Shown: positions 20,129-28,551 of the stretch, piece after piece
Layout of the letters: the number at the start of each line of letters is the position of its first letter
Position numbering within the stretch: the stretch's first letter is position 1
Source of the DNA: Acinetobacter pullicarnis
Lineage (GTDB): Bacteria > Pseudomonadota > Gammaproteobacteria > Pseudomonadales > Moraxellaceae
Length of the DNA: 64,000 nt
Assembly (NCBI RefSeq): GCF_006352475.1
Contig: NZ_VCMZ01000001.1
Coordinates: forward strand, 3,844,001 to 3,908,000
Direction of reading: 5' to 3'
Notes under the pieces: generated by a model
The model's database searches: none
What the model was told of the DNA's origin: nothing
Seen by the model: the letters and a program-made list of their open reading frames with translations, nothing else
Made by a program: the position numbers and the translations under genes

Positions 20129-20983
20129 TTATCTTTGTGCAGCTATTGCGTTTTCAACGCTGGTGTCAATATTGGTGATAACAAATTGACCATTCAATAT
20201 TTTTGGTGGAGTTGAATTCTTCCACTGAATTGCAAGTCCATTGCGATAACGTAAATCAATTGCAGAAATTTGAGGCCAAACCGGCTTTAAATCGTTTTGT
20301 GCTAAGTGACTTAAACGTTGCAATTTACTCATCATTTGATCTTGATCAACAATAACACGCAAACCTGAATCAAACTGCATAAACCAAGTCATCCGTTCAG
20401 TCAGATACAAATCTTTTAAGCGGAGCCCTGCTGGATGAAACAGTTGATTAATCTCATTGTAGCGTCGCATCATGGCCTTAGATTGAGTTAACGGGCCATG
20501 TAACATTGGTAGGTTTGAATAATCTTTTGTGCCTACCTCAGTAAATACAACACCTTCGTCACTCAGTAACCGTCCAGTGCCCCAACGTGCAATCGCATGC
20601 CTCGGTATCACCCGAACACGAATACTGCTGGGCCACATCCGAGAAACAACAACGCGATCTACCCATGCAATTTGTAGTGCTTGATCGCGAATTTGCCCAA
20701 GATCTGAGGTGAAATAATTGTCTTTCACAACCGGAGCCAGATGCTGTGTGACTTGTTGCACTTCTAATTCAGATGAAGTTCCAACCACCTGCAAGGTTGC
20801 AACCCGTGCATCTGTAATCACTTTATATAAACCATACAAGCCTACAGCGAGTACAAAAACAGCAATCACCAATAAGAGCCATCCGCCCGCAAAAATTAGT
20901 TTTTCCTTGCGCGATGGTGGCTTCTCATGAATGGAGGTGGTTGCTGCGCGCTTACGGCGCATTGAAGCAGGAAGTTGCGCCAT
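20129..20983 (-). CDS. ftsQ: Cell division protein FtsQ
   Basis: Bitopic divisome protein that connects early and late division factors. Basic N-terminus 'MRRKRAATTS', one transmembrane helix ('FAGGWLLLVIAVFVLAVGLYGLY'), then a POTRA domain ('ATLQVVGTSSELEVQQVTQHLAPVVKDNYFTSDLGQIRDQALQIAWVDRVVVSRMWPSSIRVRVI') and the FtsQ beta domain. Length is 284 residues. It starts 6 bp after ddl, consistent with one operon. Confidence 0.95.
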   Translation of the reverse strand: MAQLPASMRRKRAATTSIHEKPPSRKEKLIFAGGWLLLVIAVFVLAVGLYGLYKVITDARVATLQVVGTSSELEVQQVTQHLAPVVKDNYFTSDLGQIRDQALQIAWVDRVVVSRMWPSSIRVRVIPRHAIARWGTGRLLSDEGVVFTEVGTKDYSNLPMLHGPLTQSKAMMRRYNEINQLFHPAGLRLKDLYLTERMTWFMQFDSGLRVIVDQDQMMSKLQRLSHLAQNDLKPVWPQISAIDLRYRNGLAIQWKNSTPPKILNGQFVITNIDTSVENAIAAQR

Positions 20984-20989
20984 AAACTA

Positions 20990-21916
20990 TTATTTTTCAT
21001 CCACTAGCGTTTGCTCAAGAATCGCAACACAGAGCGAATCAAAATCATAACCCACCGCACCAGCAGCTTTCGGCACCAAAGAGTGACTGGTCATCCCTGG
21101 TACTGTATTGACTTCAAGCAACCAAAAGTTTCCAGCTTGATCTTGCATTGCATCCACACGCCCCCAACCACTGGCACCCACGGCTTGGAATGCCGTTAAA
21201 GAGAGTGCTTGGAGCTGTTGTTCTTCGGCATCATTTAAACCAGAAGGAATACCGTATTCAACATCATTACGAAGGTATTTGGCATCATAATCATAAAATG
21301 CAACGTCAGCAGGTGGCTGCAAACGAATCACAGGCAAGGCCTGTCCATTTAAAATCGAAATGGTATATTCCGAACCTGTAATCCATTTTTCTGCCATGAC
21401 CAAAGCATCATGTTGACTGGCCTTGGCAAAGGCTGCAGCTAAGTCTTCTGCTTTTTCAACTTTGCTCATGCCAACACTTGAGCCTTCATGCACCGGTTTA
21501 ATAATGAGTGGCAAGCCCAAGTCACCAATAACACGATCTAAATCCGTATCTTGATCAATAATACGATAAGGTGCTGTCGGTAGATTTGAGCCAAGCCAAA
21601 TTTGCTTGGTCTTAATTTTATCCATCCCAATCGCAGAACCTTGAACACCTGTGCCGGTATACGGAAGGTTTAGCCATTCAAGCACACCTTGAATCTGACC
21701 ATCTTCACCACCACGACCATGCAGCACAATAAAGGCGCGATCATAATGAACCAATTCAGTGACACTGCGCTGCTGTGGGTCAAACGCCTCAGCATTCACC
21801 CCAGACCGTATTAATGCTTCTAGTACTGCTTTACCACTATTTAATGACACCTCGCGCTCAGCAGATTTCCCACCAAGCAAGACAGCAACTTTGCCGAATT
21901 TAGAAGCATTTGACAC
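20990..21916 (-). CDS. ddl: D-alanine--D-alanine ligase
   Basis: ATP-grasp enzyme that makes D-Ala-D-Ala for the peptidoglycan precursor. Landmarks are 'KVAVLLGGKSAEREVSLNSG', 'FIVLHGRGGEDGQIQG', 'LPLIIKPVHEGSSVGMSKV' and 'LLEVNTVPGMTSHSLVPKAA' (Mg-binding). At 308 residues it is of the DdlB size, and its position between murC and ftsQ is that of ddlB. Confidence 0.97.
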   Translation of the reverse strand: MSNASKFGKVAVLLGGKSAEREVSLNSGKAVLEALIRSGVNAEAFDPQQRSVTELVHYDRAFIVLHGRGGEDGQIQGVLEWLNLPYTGTGVQGSAIGMDKIKTKQIWLGSNLPTAPYRIIDQDTDLDRVIGDLGLPLIIKPVHEGSSVGMSKVEKAEDLAAAFAKASQHDALVMAEKWITGSEYTISILNGQALPVIRLQPPADVAFYDYDAKYLRNDVEYGIPSGLNDAEEQQLQALSLTAFQAVGASGWGRVDAMQDQAGNFWLLEVNTVPGMTSHSLVPKAAGAVGYDFDSLCVAILEQTLVDEK

Positions 21917-22001
21917 GTTTATATCCTTAAACTTATCTGATTGATCAATTTAAATGACTTATATCACCAAAACAATATTTCAGGTCAAATGACCATGCAC
22001 A

Positions 22002-23453
22002 TCATTTTTTTAAAAACAAATCATTGTGAGCTAATTCTAACGAAATTGCACCAACGTTACCTGCACCCTGCGTTAATAGTAAATCATTCGGTTGTAACAC
22101 TTTTTGTATTACATTTGCCAAATTACCCTCAACAGGGTCAATCAAGATTGGCTCGACATCACCGCGGAGTCGAATACTGCGTGCCAAACTACGACTATCT
22201 GCACCCACAATCGGCTTCTCACCTGCAGGATAAACCTCAAGCAATAGCAATTGATCGACTTGAGAGAGCACATCCACAAAGTCATCAAAACAATCACGAG
22301 TACGTGAGTAACGATGTGGTTGGAATAAAAGGACCAAACGGCGATCTGGATGACTTTGACGTGCTGCTTTAATAGTGGCTTCAACTTCTTTTGGGTGATG
22401 ACCATAGTCATCAACCAATTTCACTGTCCCATTTTCAAGCGGATATTCACCCTGCACTTGGAAACGACGACCAACACCACTAAAACCAGCTAAAGCACGG
22501 CAAATTGCAGCATCAGAAACACCTTCATCGGTTGCAACACCAATTGCAGCCAAGGCATTCAGCACATTGTGTAAACCAGGTTGATTTACGGTTACACGCA
22601 AAGGATCTCGGCCTTTACGTTGTACCGTAAAGTCAGTTTGCATACCATTTTGATCGACATCAACTGCGCGGATATCGTTGTCTTCATTAAAACCATAAGT
22701 CAAAATTGGACGACCAATACGCGGCATAATTTCACGCACATTGGCATCATCACCACACACGACAGCCAAGCCATAGAATGGGAGTTTTTGTAAGAATTTC
22801 ACGAAAGTATCTTTAAGCACATCAAAGCTACCGCCGTATGTATCCATATGATCTGCATCAATATTGGTAACTACGGCAGCCATTGGCTCTAAAAACAAAA
22901 ATGAGGCATCAGACTCATCTGCTTCAGCCACAATAAAGCGACTCGCACCAAGCGCGGCATTGACACCTGTGCGATTAAGCAAACCACCAATCACATAGGT
23001 TGGATCCATGTTCTCTTCAGCCAACATACAAGTCAGCAAGCTGGTGGTGGTGGTTTTACCATGGGTTCCTGCAATTGCAATCCCATGACGGTAGCGCATG
23101 AGTTCTCCGAGCATTTCAGCACGGCGAACCACAGGAATACGATTTTCAATCGCAGTTTTAATTTCAAGATTTTCAGTGTCAATCGCGGTGGAAACCACCA
23201 ACACATTGGCACCTTCAATATTTTCGACCGCGTGGCCAATATGCACTTTGATGCCATTGGCTTCGAGTTGTGCAGTGGTTTTTGATGCTTTGATATCTGA
23301 GCCAGAAACCTTATAGCCTTGGTTTTTAAGTACTTCAGCAATACCACACATGCCTGCCCCACCAATCCCCACAAAGTGGATGTGTTTAATACGGCGCATT
23401 TCTGGAACTTTGATCAGATTCTTCGCTTTATCTGCAGGGCTAATTGGCGACAT
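22002..23453 (-). CDS. murC: UDP-N-acetylmuramate--L-alanine ligase
   Basis: Adds L-Ala to UDP-MurNAc. It has the Mur-ligase N-domain '[18 protein letters not shown]', the ATP P-loop '[14 protein letters not shown]', '[21 protein letters not shown]', and the C-domain '[18 protein letters not shown]'. Length is 483 residues. Leftward, 13 bp after murG and 85 bp before ddl. Confidence 0.98.
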   Translation of the reverse strand: MSPISPADKAKNLIKVPEMRRIKHIHFVGIGGAGMCGIAEVLKNQGYKVSGSDIKASKTTAQLEANGIKVHIGHAVENIEGANVLVVSTAIDTENLEIKTAIENRIPVVRRAEMLGELMRYRHGIAIAGTHGKTTTTSLLTCMLAEENMDPTYVIGGLLNRTGVNAALGASRFIVAEADESDASFLFLEPMAAVVTNIDADHMDTYGGSFDVLKDTFVKFLQKLPFYGLAVVCGDDANVREIMPRIGRPILTYGFNEDNDIRAVDVDQNGMQTDFTVQRKGRDPLRVTVNQPGLHNVLNALAAIGVATDEGVSDAAICRALAGFSGVGRRFQVQGEYPLENGTVKLVDDYGHHPKEVEATIKAARQSHPDRRLVLLFQPHRYSRTRDCFDDFVDVLSQVDQLLLLEVYPAGEKPIVGADSRSLARSIRLRGDVEPILIDPVEGNLANVIQKVLQPNDLLLTQGAGNVGAISLELAHNDLFLKK

Positions 23454-23466
23454 AGTTTTCTCGGGT

Positions 23467-24564
23467 TTACAATTCTTGAATTAAATCAACAACACGCTGG
23501 GTAGCATCTGCCTGGGCATGTTGACGCGCTTTTACTGCCATTTCCATGAGCAACTGACGATTCATCAGAGGTTCAAGCAACTGCTTGAGTGTCTCTGGCG
23601 TCATTGTAGCTTGTGGGCAAATTTTTGCTGCACCAATATTACAGAGAAATTTTGCATTGGCGGTTTGATGATCATCTACGGCACTTGGCAATGGCACAAA
23701 GACGGCAGCAATACCCGCTGTCGCAACTTCAGTAACGGTCAGTGCACCTGCACGACAAATAATTAGATCAGCCTCGGCATATGCTTGGGCCATATCCTCA
23801 ATAAAAGGCTGTACTTCGACTTGAACCGTCTCAGATACATTGGCATAAGCAACTTGAGTACTTTCAAGTTTATTTTGCCCACATTGATGAAAGACCTTTA
23901 ATGGTACTTGCATTTGAGCCAAGGCTTTCGGGACGCATTCATTTAAGGCTTGCGCCCCCAATGACCCACCGACCACTAAAATTTTCAATGCTTGATTTGC
24001 CGCTTCTCGTTGTTGATAACGAAAAGACGGATTATAAATTTCAACAATTTCACGGCGCACCGGATTACCTGTGGTCACCACTTTTTCACTGGCAGCAAAG
24101 GTATCTGGAAATGCTTGGCAGACTGTTTTTGCAACACGTGCAAGCTGGGTATTGGTAAAACCAGCAACTGCATTTTGTTCGTGAACAATCACCGGAATAC
24201 CCAACAATCGAGCCGCTAAGCCACCAGGCCCTGCGACATAGCCACCAAAGCCCGCTACTGCATCAACCTTAAGTTGTTTCATATAACGCATTGCTGCCCA
24301 AGTAGCACTGAGCACTTTAAAGGGTGCTTTTAATTTACGCAGTAAGCCATTACCACGCACACCTTGAATATCAATCTGATAAATTGGAATATCATGTTGT
24401 TTTAATAAACGATTTTCCATTCCTGTTGGGGTGGCTAACCAGGACACTTGATGACCGTGCTGCTGTAATTGTTTTGCTACTGCCAGCGCCGGAAAAACAT
24501 GACCACCTGTGCCAGCAGCCATAATCATCACATGTCGAGAAGCATTTTTTTGAAAATCAGTCAC
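23467..24564 (-). CDS. murG: UDP-N-acetylglucosamine transferase MurG (lipid II synthesis)
   Basis: GT-B glycosyltransferase on the inner face of the membrane that turns lipid I into lipid II. The first G-loop is '[20 protein letters not shown]'. The second G-loop is '[15 protein letters not shown]', and the donor site is '[25 protein letters not shown]...DHQTANA'. GTG 24564 ([12 protein letters not shown]) is chosen over TTG 24579 because a GAAG lies 9 nt upstream and the product then has about 365 residues, the usual Acinetobacter length as I recall it. It heads the division/cell-wall run here; no ftsW or murD precedes it, gshB does. Confidence 0.96.
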   Translation of the reverse strand: MTDFQKNASRHVMIMAAGTGGHVFPALAVAKQLQQHGHQVSWLATPTGMENRLLKQHDIPIYQIDIQGVRGNGLLRKLKAPFKVLSATWAAMRYMKQLKVDAVAGFGGYVAGPGGLAARLLGIPVIVHEQNAVAGFTNTQLARVAKTVCQAFPDTFAASEKVVTTGNPVRREIVEIYNPSFRYQQREAANQALKILVVGGSLGAQALNECVPKALAQMQVPLKVFHQCGQNKLESTQVAYANVSETVQVEVQPFIEDMAQAYAEADLIICRAGALTVTEVATAGIAAVFVPLPSAVDDHQTANAKFLCNIGAAKICPQATMTPETLKQLLEPLMNRQLLMEMAVKARQHAQADATQRVVDLIQEL

Positions 24565-24676
24565 AGTATAATTCTTCAATACAATAAAAAGGTTGTGAGA
24601 GGTCTATTTTTAAATAGCATCAATTGTAATCCCAAATTGCCATATCAGAAAAGTTTATTTACTTTTTTTCACCAAC

Positions 24677-24706
24677 TAATTCATTTTTTTCAAAAAAAAT
24701 GAATTA
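24677..24706. repeat. 30-bp perfect AT-rich palindrome upstream of murG
   Basis: TAATTCATTTTTTT (24677-24690), then CA, then its exact reverse complement (24693-24706). It could be a weak bidirectional terminator or a DNA-binding site in front of the murG operon. Confidence 0.6.
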
Positions 24707-24828
24707 TGCCCCGCATTTAATGATTTTATGCGAAGAAACACGGTACTAACTGAACACAAATAAAGTGGAATTTCAATTGCAGCTCAAACTAAAAAAAGCC
24801 ATCACCAAGACAACACAATGAAAATAAC

Positions 24829-24852
24829 AAAAAAGCGCCTTCTACAAGGCGC
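24829..24852 (-). terminator. Intrinsic terminator after gshB
   Basis: GCGCCTT-GTAG-AAGGCGC followed by TTTTTTG on the leftward strand, about 50 bp past the gshB stop. Confidence 0.85.
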
Positions 24853-24901
24853 AATCTTTAATCAACTCAAGCAACTTCAAATGCTTCACTTCGCAGACAA
24901 T

Positions 24902-25843
24902 TTATTGTCGACCAGCCTCTAAAACTGCAAATAAATCATCGGCGATCGAGGTATTAAATGTTGCATCAATTTCACGAATGCACGTTGGGCTAGTAACATT
25001 AATTTCCGTGACATATTCACCAATCACATCAAGACCAACAAAGACCAAACCTTTTGCTTTTAAAAAAGGTCCAACTTTAGCCGCAATTTGTTTGTCGTGT
25101 TCAGTCAGTGGGCGTGCTTCACCCAAACCGCCAGCTGCAAGATTTCCACGTACCTCTCCATTTTGGGGAATACGCGCAAGGCAATACTGTACAGCTTCGC
25201 CATTAATCATCAGAATACGTTTATCACCATCCACGATTTCAGGGATATAACGCTGTGCCATAATCGGTTGCTGACCATACTGCGTCAACATCTCAAGCGT
25301 TGAACCAATATTGATTCCTCCTTGAGCCAGGCGGAAAATTCCAGTGCCACCCATACCATCTAAAGGTTTTACAATCACATCTTGGTGTTCTGCTAAAAAT
25401 TCACGAATTAAACTTTGTTGCGAAGTTACCAAAGTTGGTACTTGAAGCTCTGGGAATTGGGTTGCAAAAAGTTTTTCATTACAGTCGCGTAGGCTTTGCG
25501 GTTTATTGATAATCCATGCACCTTCACGCTCTGCTTGTTCCAAAATATAGGTACTGTAGACAAAGTTCATATCGAAAGGTGGATCTTTACGCATCAAAAC
25601 CACATCAAACGATGCAATCGACTGCTTCTGCTTTTCGCCCAACTCATAATAATGGTTCGGATCTTCAAACACTTGCAACGATGAAATTAAACCGAAAGCT
25701 TTGCCTTGATCAATATACAAATCTTCTTGTAAAACATAACCTAGTTCATGTCCACGGCGTGTTGCAGCCCACAGCATTGCCATGGTTGAGTCTTTTTTTA
25801 AATTGACATTTTCAATCGGGTCCATCACAACCAATACGCGCAT
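24902..25843 (-). CDS. gshB: Glutathione synthetase
   Basis: ATP-grasp enzyme that joins gamma-glutamylcysteine and glycine. It shows 'MDPIENVNLKKDSTMAMLWAATRRGHEL', 'LMRKDPPFDMNFVYSTYILE', 'INKPQSLRDCNEKLFATQFPELQVPTLV', 'VIVKPLDGMGGTGIFRL' and 'INVTSPTCIREIDATFNTSIAD'. At 313 residues it is E. coli-like (316). The partner gshA is about 17 kb to the right in this window, so the pathway is split. Confidence 0.97.
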   Translation of the reverse strand: MRVLVVMDPIENVNLKKDSTMAMLWAATRRGHELGYVLQEDLYIDQGKAFGLISSLQVFEDPNHYYELGEKQKQSIASFDVVLMRKDPPFDMNFVYSTYILEQAEREGAWIINKPQSLRDCNEKLFATQFPELQVPTLVTSQQSLIREFLAEHQDVIVKPLDGMGGTGIFRLAQGGINIGSTLEMLTQYGQQPIMAQRYIPEIVDGDKRILMINGEAVQYCLARIPQNGEVRGNLAAGGLGEARPLTEHDKQIAAKVGPFLKAKGLVFVGLDVIGEYVTEINVTSPTCIREIDATFNTSIADDLFAVLEAGRQ

Positions 25844-25920
25844 TTTTAAGCTCTACTCAACTTTCAGTTCAGGTCCGAGTATAGCTGAGATTATTGCTAT
25901 TTTTTCTCAATTTTGTGGTA

Positions 25921-26472
25921 TTAGTCGTCTGGATTAGAATTTTTAGCTTTCAGCTTCTTTGAACCTGTCTTATCGACCAAATATTGATTTGCTTGCGTAG
26001 GATCTAATGGTAAATCAATGCGAATGTCTTGAATTTCGGTTTGATTTTTCCCTATAGACAATAGAATTTCAGCTGAAACCTCTATTGGGCGCCCAATAGA
26101 AAAATCGGTATGTGCCAAACTTTTACAGAACTTCTCTGCATAATAAGGTTCTAAATGCGCGACGGTTAAATCACACAACATGACCTTGACCGAGTTACGA
26201 CGATATTGATCTGCATCACGCAGTATTGTCGCTGTTCTATAGCGTTGTAGTTGATCAGACTTCAACGTCAATACACTGAGTAATTTTCTTTGCATTGTAT
26301 TGGTAACATGCAGTTCAATCTCAAATTTTTCATTGCAGTGCAAAATATAGGGATGACTACGAAAAAACATATCTCGTTCAAACTTATAGCGGTGCCATCG
26401 GCGTTTATCCATTGAATGAAGCAACAAAAAAACTAACGCTATAACAATGAAAGTTAAAATCAAAAATAGCAT
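25921..26472 (-). CDS. Hypothetical single-pass membrane protein
   Basis: About 183 residues. The N-terminus is one hydrophobic helix ('MLFLILTFIVIALVFLLLH') followed by a basic stretch ('DKRRWHRYKFERD') and then a soluble alpha/beta part with regularly spaced hydrophobic residues and a Lys/Asn/Asp-rich tail. I recognise no family. ATG 26472 is preferred to GTG 26484 because an AGG lies about 11 nt before it, though the call is weak. It lies between pyrE and gshB in the same direction and may belong to that transcript. An inner-membrane anchor with a cytoplasmic or periplasmic domain is all that can be said. Confidence 0.7.
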   Translation of the reverse strand: MLFLILTFIVIALVFLLLHSMDKRRWHRYKFERDMFFRSHPYILHCNEKFEIELHVTNTMQRKLLSVLTLKSDQLQRYRTATILRDADQYRRNSVKVMLCDLTVAHLEPYYAEKFCKSLAHTDFSIGRPIEVSAEILLSIGKNQTEIQDIRIDLPLDPTQANQYLVDKTGSKKLKAKNSNPDD

Positions 26473-26538
26473 GACCGATCGCACCTAGCTTAAATTAAGA
26501 TACTTAGGAGCACATGCTCCTTTAGCTATTACTAAGAA

Positions 26539-27189
26539 TTAAATACCGTACTTAATACGGTAAGCCTGCATTTTCGCCAAGTCTTCTTGCGCCCCTTTAC
26601 GATCAAGGTACTGCATTAAATCTTGCATGGTAATAAGCGCATGTACTGGAATTTCGAGTTCTTTTTGTACTTCTTGAATTGCAGAAAGCTCGCCTTGACC
26701 GCGCTCTTGACGATCCAATGCCACCAAAACACCTGCAATTGTTGCGCCTGATTTTTTGAGGAGTTCAACAACTTCACGAATTGCTGTACCAGCAGTGATC
26801 ACATCATCAATAATCCATACTTTTTTACCATGAACGGCTGCACCGACCAACATGCCACCTTCGCCATGATCTTTGGCTTCTTTGCGATTAAAGCCCCATG
26901 GAACACTCATGCCATGCTGATGTGATAGTGCCACAGCCGTTGCAGCAACAAAGGGAATGCCTTTGTAGGCTGGGCCAAAAATTACCTCTACATTGTGACA
27001 TTGTGTTAATTTGTCTGCATATCCCTGAGCCAATAGCGATAATGCTTCACCATCATTGAGTAAGCCGGCATTAAAGAAATAGGGACTTACACGACCCGAC
27101 TTTAACGTAAACTCACCAAATTTAAGTACACCGCGTGACAGTGCGAGTTCAATAAAAGCTTGCGGATTAAACTGAGCCGGTGAAGACAT
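26539..27189 (-). CDS. pyrE: Orotate phosphoribosyltransferase
   Basis: Converts orotate and PRPP to OMP in pyrimidine synthesis. It has 'SRGVLKFGEFTLKSGRVSPYFFNAG', 'FGPAYKGIPFVAATAVAL', 'GFNRKEAKDHGEGG', and the PRPP-binding 'KVWIIDDVITAGTAIREVVELL'. Length is 216 residues from ATG 27189, chosen over TTG 27201 because GGAG stands 7 nt before it. It is divergent from crc with only 39 bp between the two start codons, the same arrangement as in Pseudomonas. Confidence 0.97.
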   Translation of the reverse strand: MSSPAQFNPQAFIELALSRGVLKFGEFTLKSGRVSPYFFNAGLLNDGEALSLLAQGYADKLTQCHNVEVIFGPAYKGIPFVAATAVALSHQHGMSVPWGFNRKEAKDHGEGGMLVGAAVHGKKVWIIDDVITAGTAIREVVELLKKSGATIAGVLVALDRQERGQGELSAIQEVQKELEIPVHALITMQDLMQYLDRKGAQEDLAKMQAYRIKYGI

Positions 27190-27228
27190 GAAGTACTCCA
27201 AAATTCATATATGAGGTTATGACTGCGC

Positions 27229-28047
27229 ATGATACCAAAGAGTAGCTATCCAAGTGATCAAAAAATTCTAAGAGTCGTTTCAATTAATGTGAATGGTTTG
27301 CGCGCATCGGTCACCAAAGGCCTATTAGCGTGGTTAGAAAGCTCTGATGCCGATGTGGTGTGTATGCAGGAAAGTCGCATCACGCATGTTCAATGGACCG
27401 ATAAATTTAAGCCTGAAGGTTGGCATACCCATTTATTTCCTGCCGAACGTCCTGGTTATGCCGGTACCGCAATCTATAGCCGTCTGCCCTTTATTTCAGT
27501 TAAAGAAGGCTTAGGCTTTGAACTTGCAGATTCACAGGGTCGTTTTCTTGAAGCAGAATTTGATCTTGGGCTTGACCAACCGGTGCATATTTGCTCACTG
27601 TATTTACCTTCTGGTTCATCTGGGGATGAAGCACAAGCACGCAAAGAACACTTCCTTGAGCAATATCAGCAGATCCTAAAAAAATGGCGTGATGAAAATA
27701 AATCCGTCATTGTCTGTGGTGATTACAACATCGTACATAAACGCATAGATATTAAAAACTGGACAGGCAATCAAAAATCATCAGGATGTTTGCCGCATGA
27801 ACGTGCATGGCTCGATCATATCTATGATGATCTCGGCTATGTCGATACCTTTCGCGAAGTTCGCCCAGAAGCAGAATTGTATTCTTGGTGGTCGAATCGT
27901 GGGCAAGCACGTGCCAACAATGTGGGATGGCGGATTGACTATCAAGCTTGCTCACCAGACTGGAAGGCCCGCACAGTCAATGCTTGGGTGTATCGCGAAG
28001 AATCGTATAGCGATCATGCACCGGTAATTGTAGATTACATAATTTAA
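27229..28047 (+). CDS. crc: Catabolite repression control protein Crc (exonuclease III fold)
   Basis: Endonuclease/exonuclease/phosphatase fold, 272 residues. The divergent place beside pyrE is that of crc in Pseudomonas and Acinetobacter. Crc acts with Hfq to repress translation of genes for less preferred carbon sources. The fold motifs are all present: 'VSINVNGLR' (Asn20), 'CMQESR' (Glu48), 'SLYLPSGSSGDE', 'GDYNIVHKRIDIKNW' (Asp165, Asn167), 'GWRIDYQ' (Asp237) and 'SDHAPVIVDY' (Asp262, His263). These correspond to the catalytic set of ExoIII/XthA, whereas Pseudomonas Crc has lost several. 'DIKNW' and the ending '...APVIVDY' are Crc-like. An xthA-type nuclease is the alternative reading. 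GAGG lies about 12 nt before the ATG. Confidence 0.85.
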   Translation: MIPKSSYPSDQKILRVVSINVNGLRASVTKGLLAWLESSDADVVCMQESRITHVQWTDKFKPEGWHTHLFPAERPGYAGTAIYSRLPFISVKEGLGFELADSQGRFLEAEFDLGLDQPVHICSLYLPSGSSGDEAQARKEHFLEQYQQILKKWRDENKSVIVCGDYNIVHKRIDIKNWTGNQKSSGCLPHERAWLDHIYDDLGYVDTFREVRPEAELYSWWSNRGQARANNVGWRIDYQACSPDWKARTVNAWVYREESYSDHAPVIVDYII

Positions 28048-28056
28048 ACAGTAGAA

Positions 28057-28086
28057 ACATTAAGTGTACACGTGTGCACTTAATGT
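28057..28086. repeat. 30-bp near-perfect palindrome between crc and the candidate sRNA
   Basis: ACATTAAGTG (28057-28066), ten central bases TACACGTGTG, then CACTTAATGT (28077-28086). Only positions 28067 and 28076 break the symmetry. It is followed by GCGTTTTTATC, so it may end crc transcripts. Its place 70-100 bp upstream of the candidate RNA start also suits an activator site. Confidence 0.6.
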
Positions 28087-28154
28087 GCGTTTTTATCTCA
28101 CACTCCTTGTCGCCTTCTCGTATTTTTATTCAGCGACATTCAAGGCATTATGCT

Positions 28155-28308
28155 TGCACGGCACAGGGACATTGTCAGGATGACAGCAAAGGGATAGGAC
28201 GCCGTAGGATGAATAGGAAATAAATAGCAGTTTTATTTATTTCTCAAGGAAGTGACATTGGACGTTGTATTGAGACCCGCATAATCAGGATGATTAGATG
28301 CGGGTTTT
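28155..28308 (+). ncRNA. Candidate CsrA-binding regulatory RNA (CsrB/RsmX-Y-Z-like)
   Basis: A roughly 150-nt intergenic segment with nine GGA motifs (GGA at 28167, 28178, 28192, 28197, 28207, 28216, 28248, 28260 and 28288). Several lie in AGGA hairpin loops: TGTC-AGGAT-GACA (28173-28185) and AATC-AGGAT-GATT (28283-28295). A long-range stem ACGGC (28158-28162) / GCCGT (28201-28205) encloses the first domain, and GAAATAAAT (28217-28225) / ATTTATTTC (28235-28243) forms another. The 3' end is CCCGCAT...ATGCGGG then TTTT (28276-28308), an intrinsic terminator whose loop presents AGGAT. TATGCT (28149-28154) is a possible -10 box. This architecture is that of RNAs that sequester CsrA/RsmA. Strand and limits follow from the terminator. 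No experimental support is available here. Confidence 0.72.
28276..28308 (+). terminator. Terminator of the candidate sRNA
   Basis: CCCGCAT / ATGCGGG stem with a nested AATC-AGGAT-GATT hairpin, followed by TTTTCTC. Confidence 0.85.
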
Positions 28309-28551
28309 CTCAATTTTATTTTGATGAATATTATAATTTTTTTTATCAATGTTTTTATACATCTTTGATTTTCTCACTTGATGTTCTTGTTTTATTATTC
28401 TTTGATAAGCATTTTTGCAAATAAACATGACCGTTTAATGAAATAAGCAGCCGCACTTTAAAATATATAATGTGGAAGCAGGCTGTGGTCACCTCCGAAT
28501 CTTTGCTAAGCTCTAAACAACATATTAATCAAAACTATTGTAGGCTGTGAC

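Larger units (their letters stand above)
24565..24901. other. Intergenic region between gshB and murG
   Basis: About 340 bp with no convincing gene. It holds the gshB terminator (24829-24852), a perfect AT-rich palindrome (24677-24706) and, presumably, the promoter for the murG-to-lpxC run. Confidence 0.5.
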
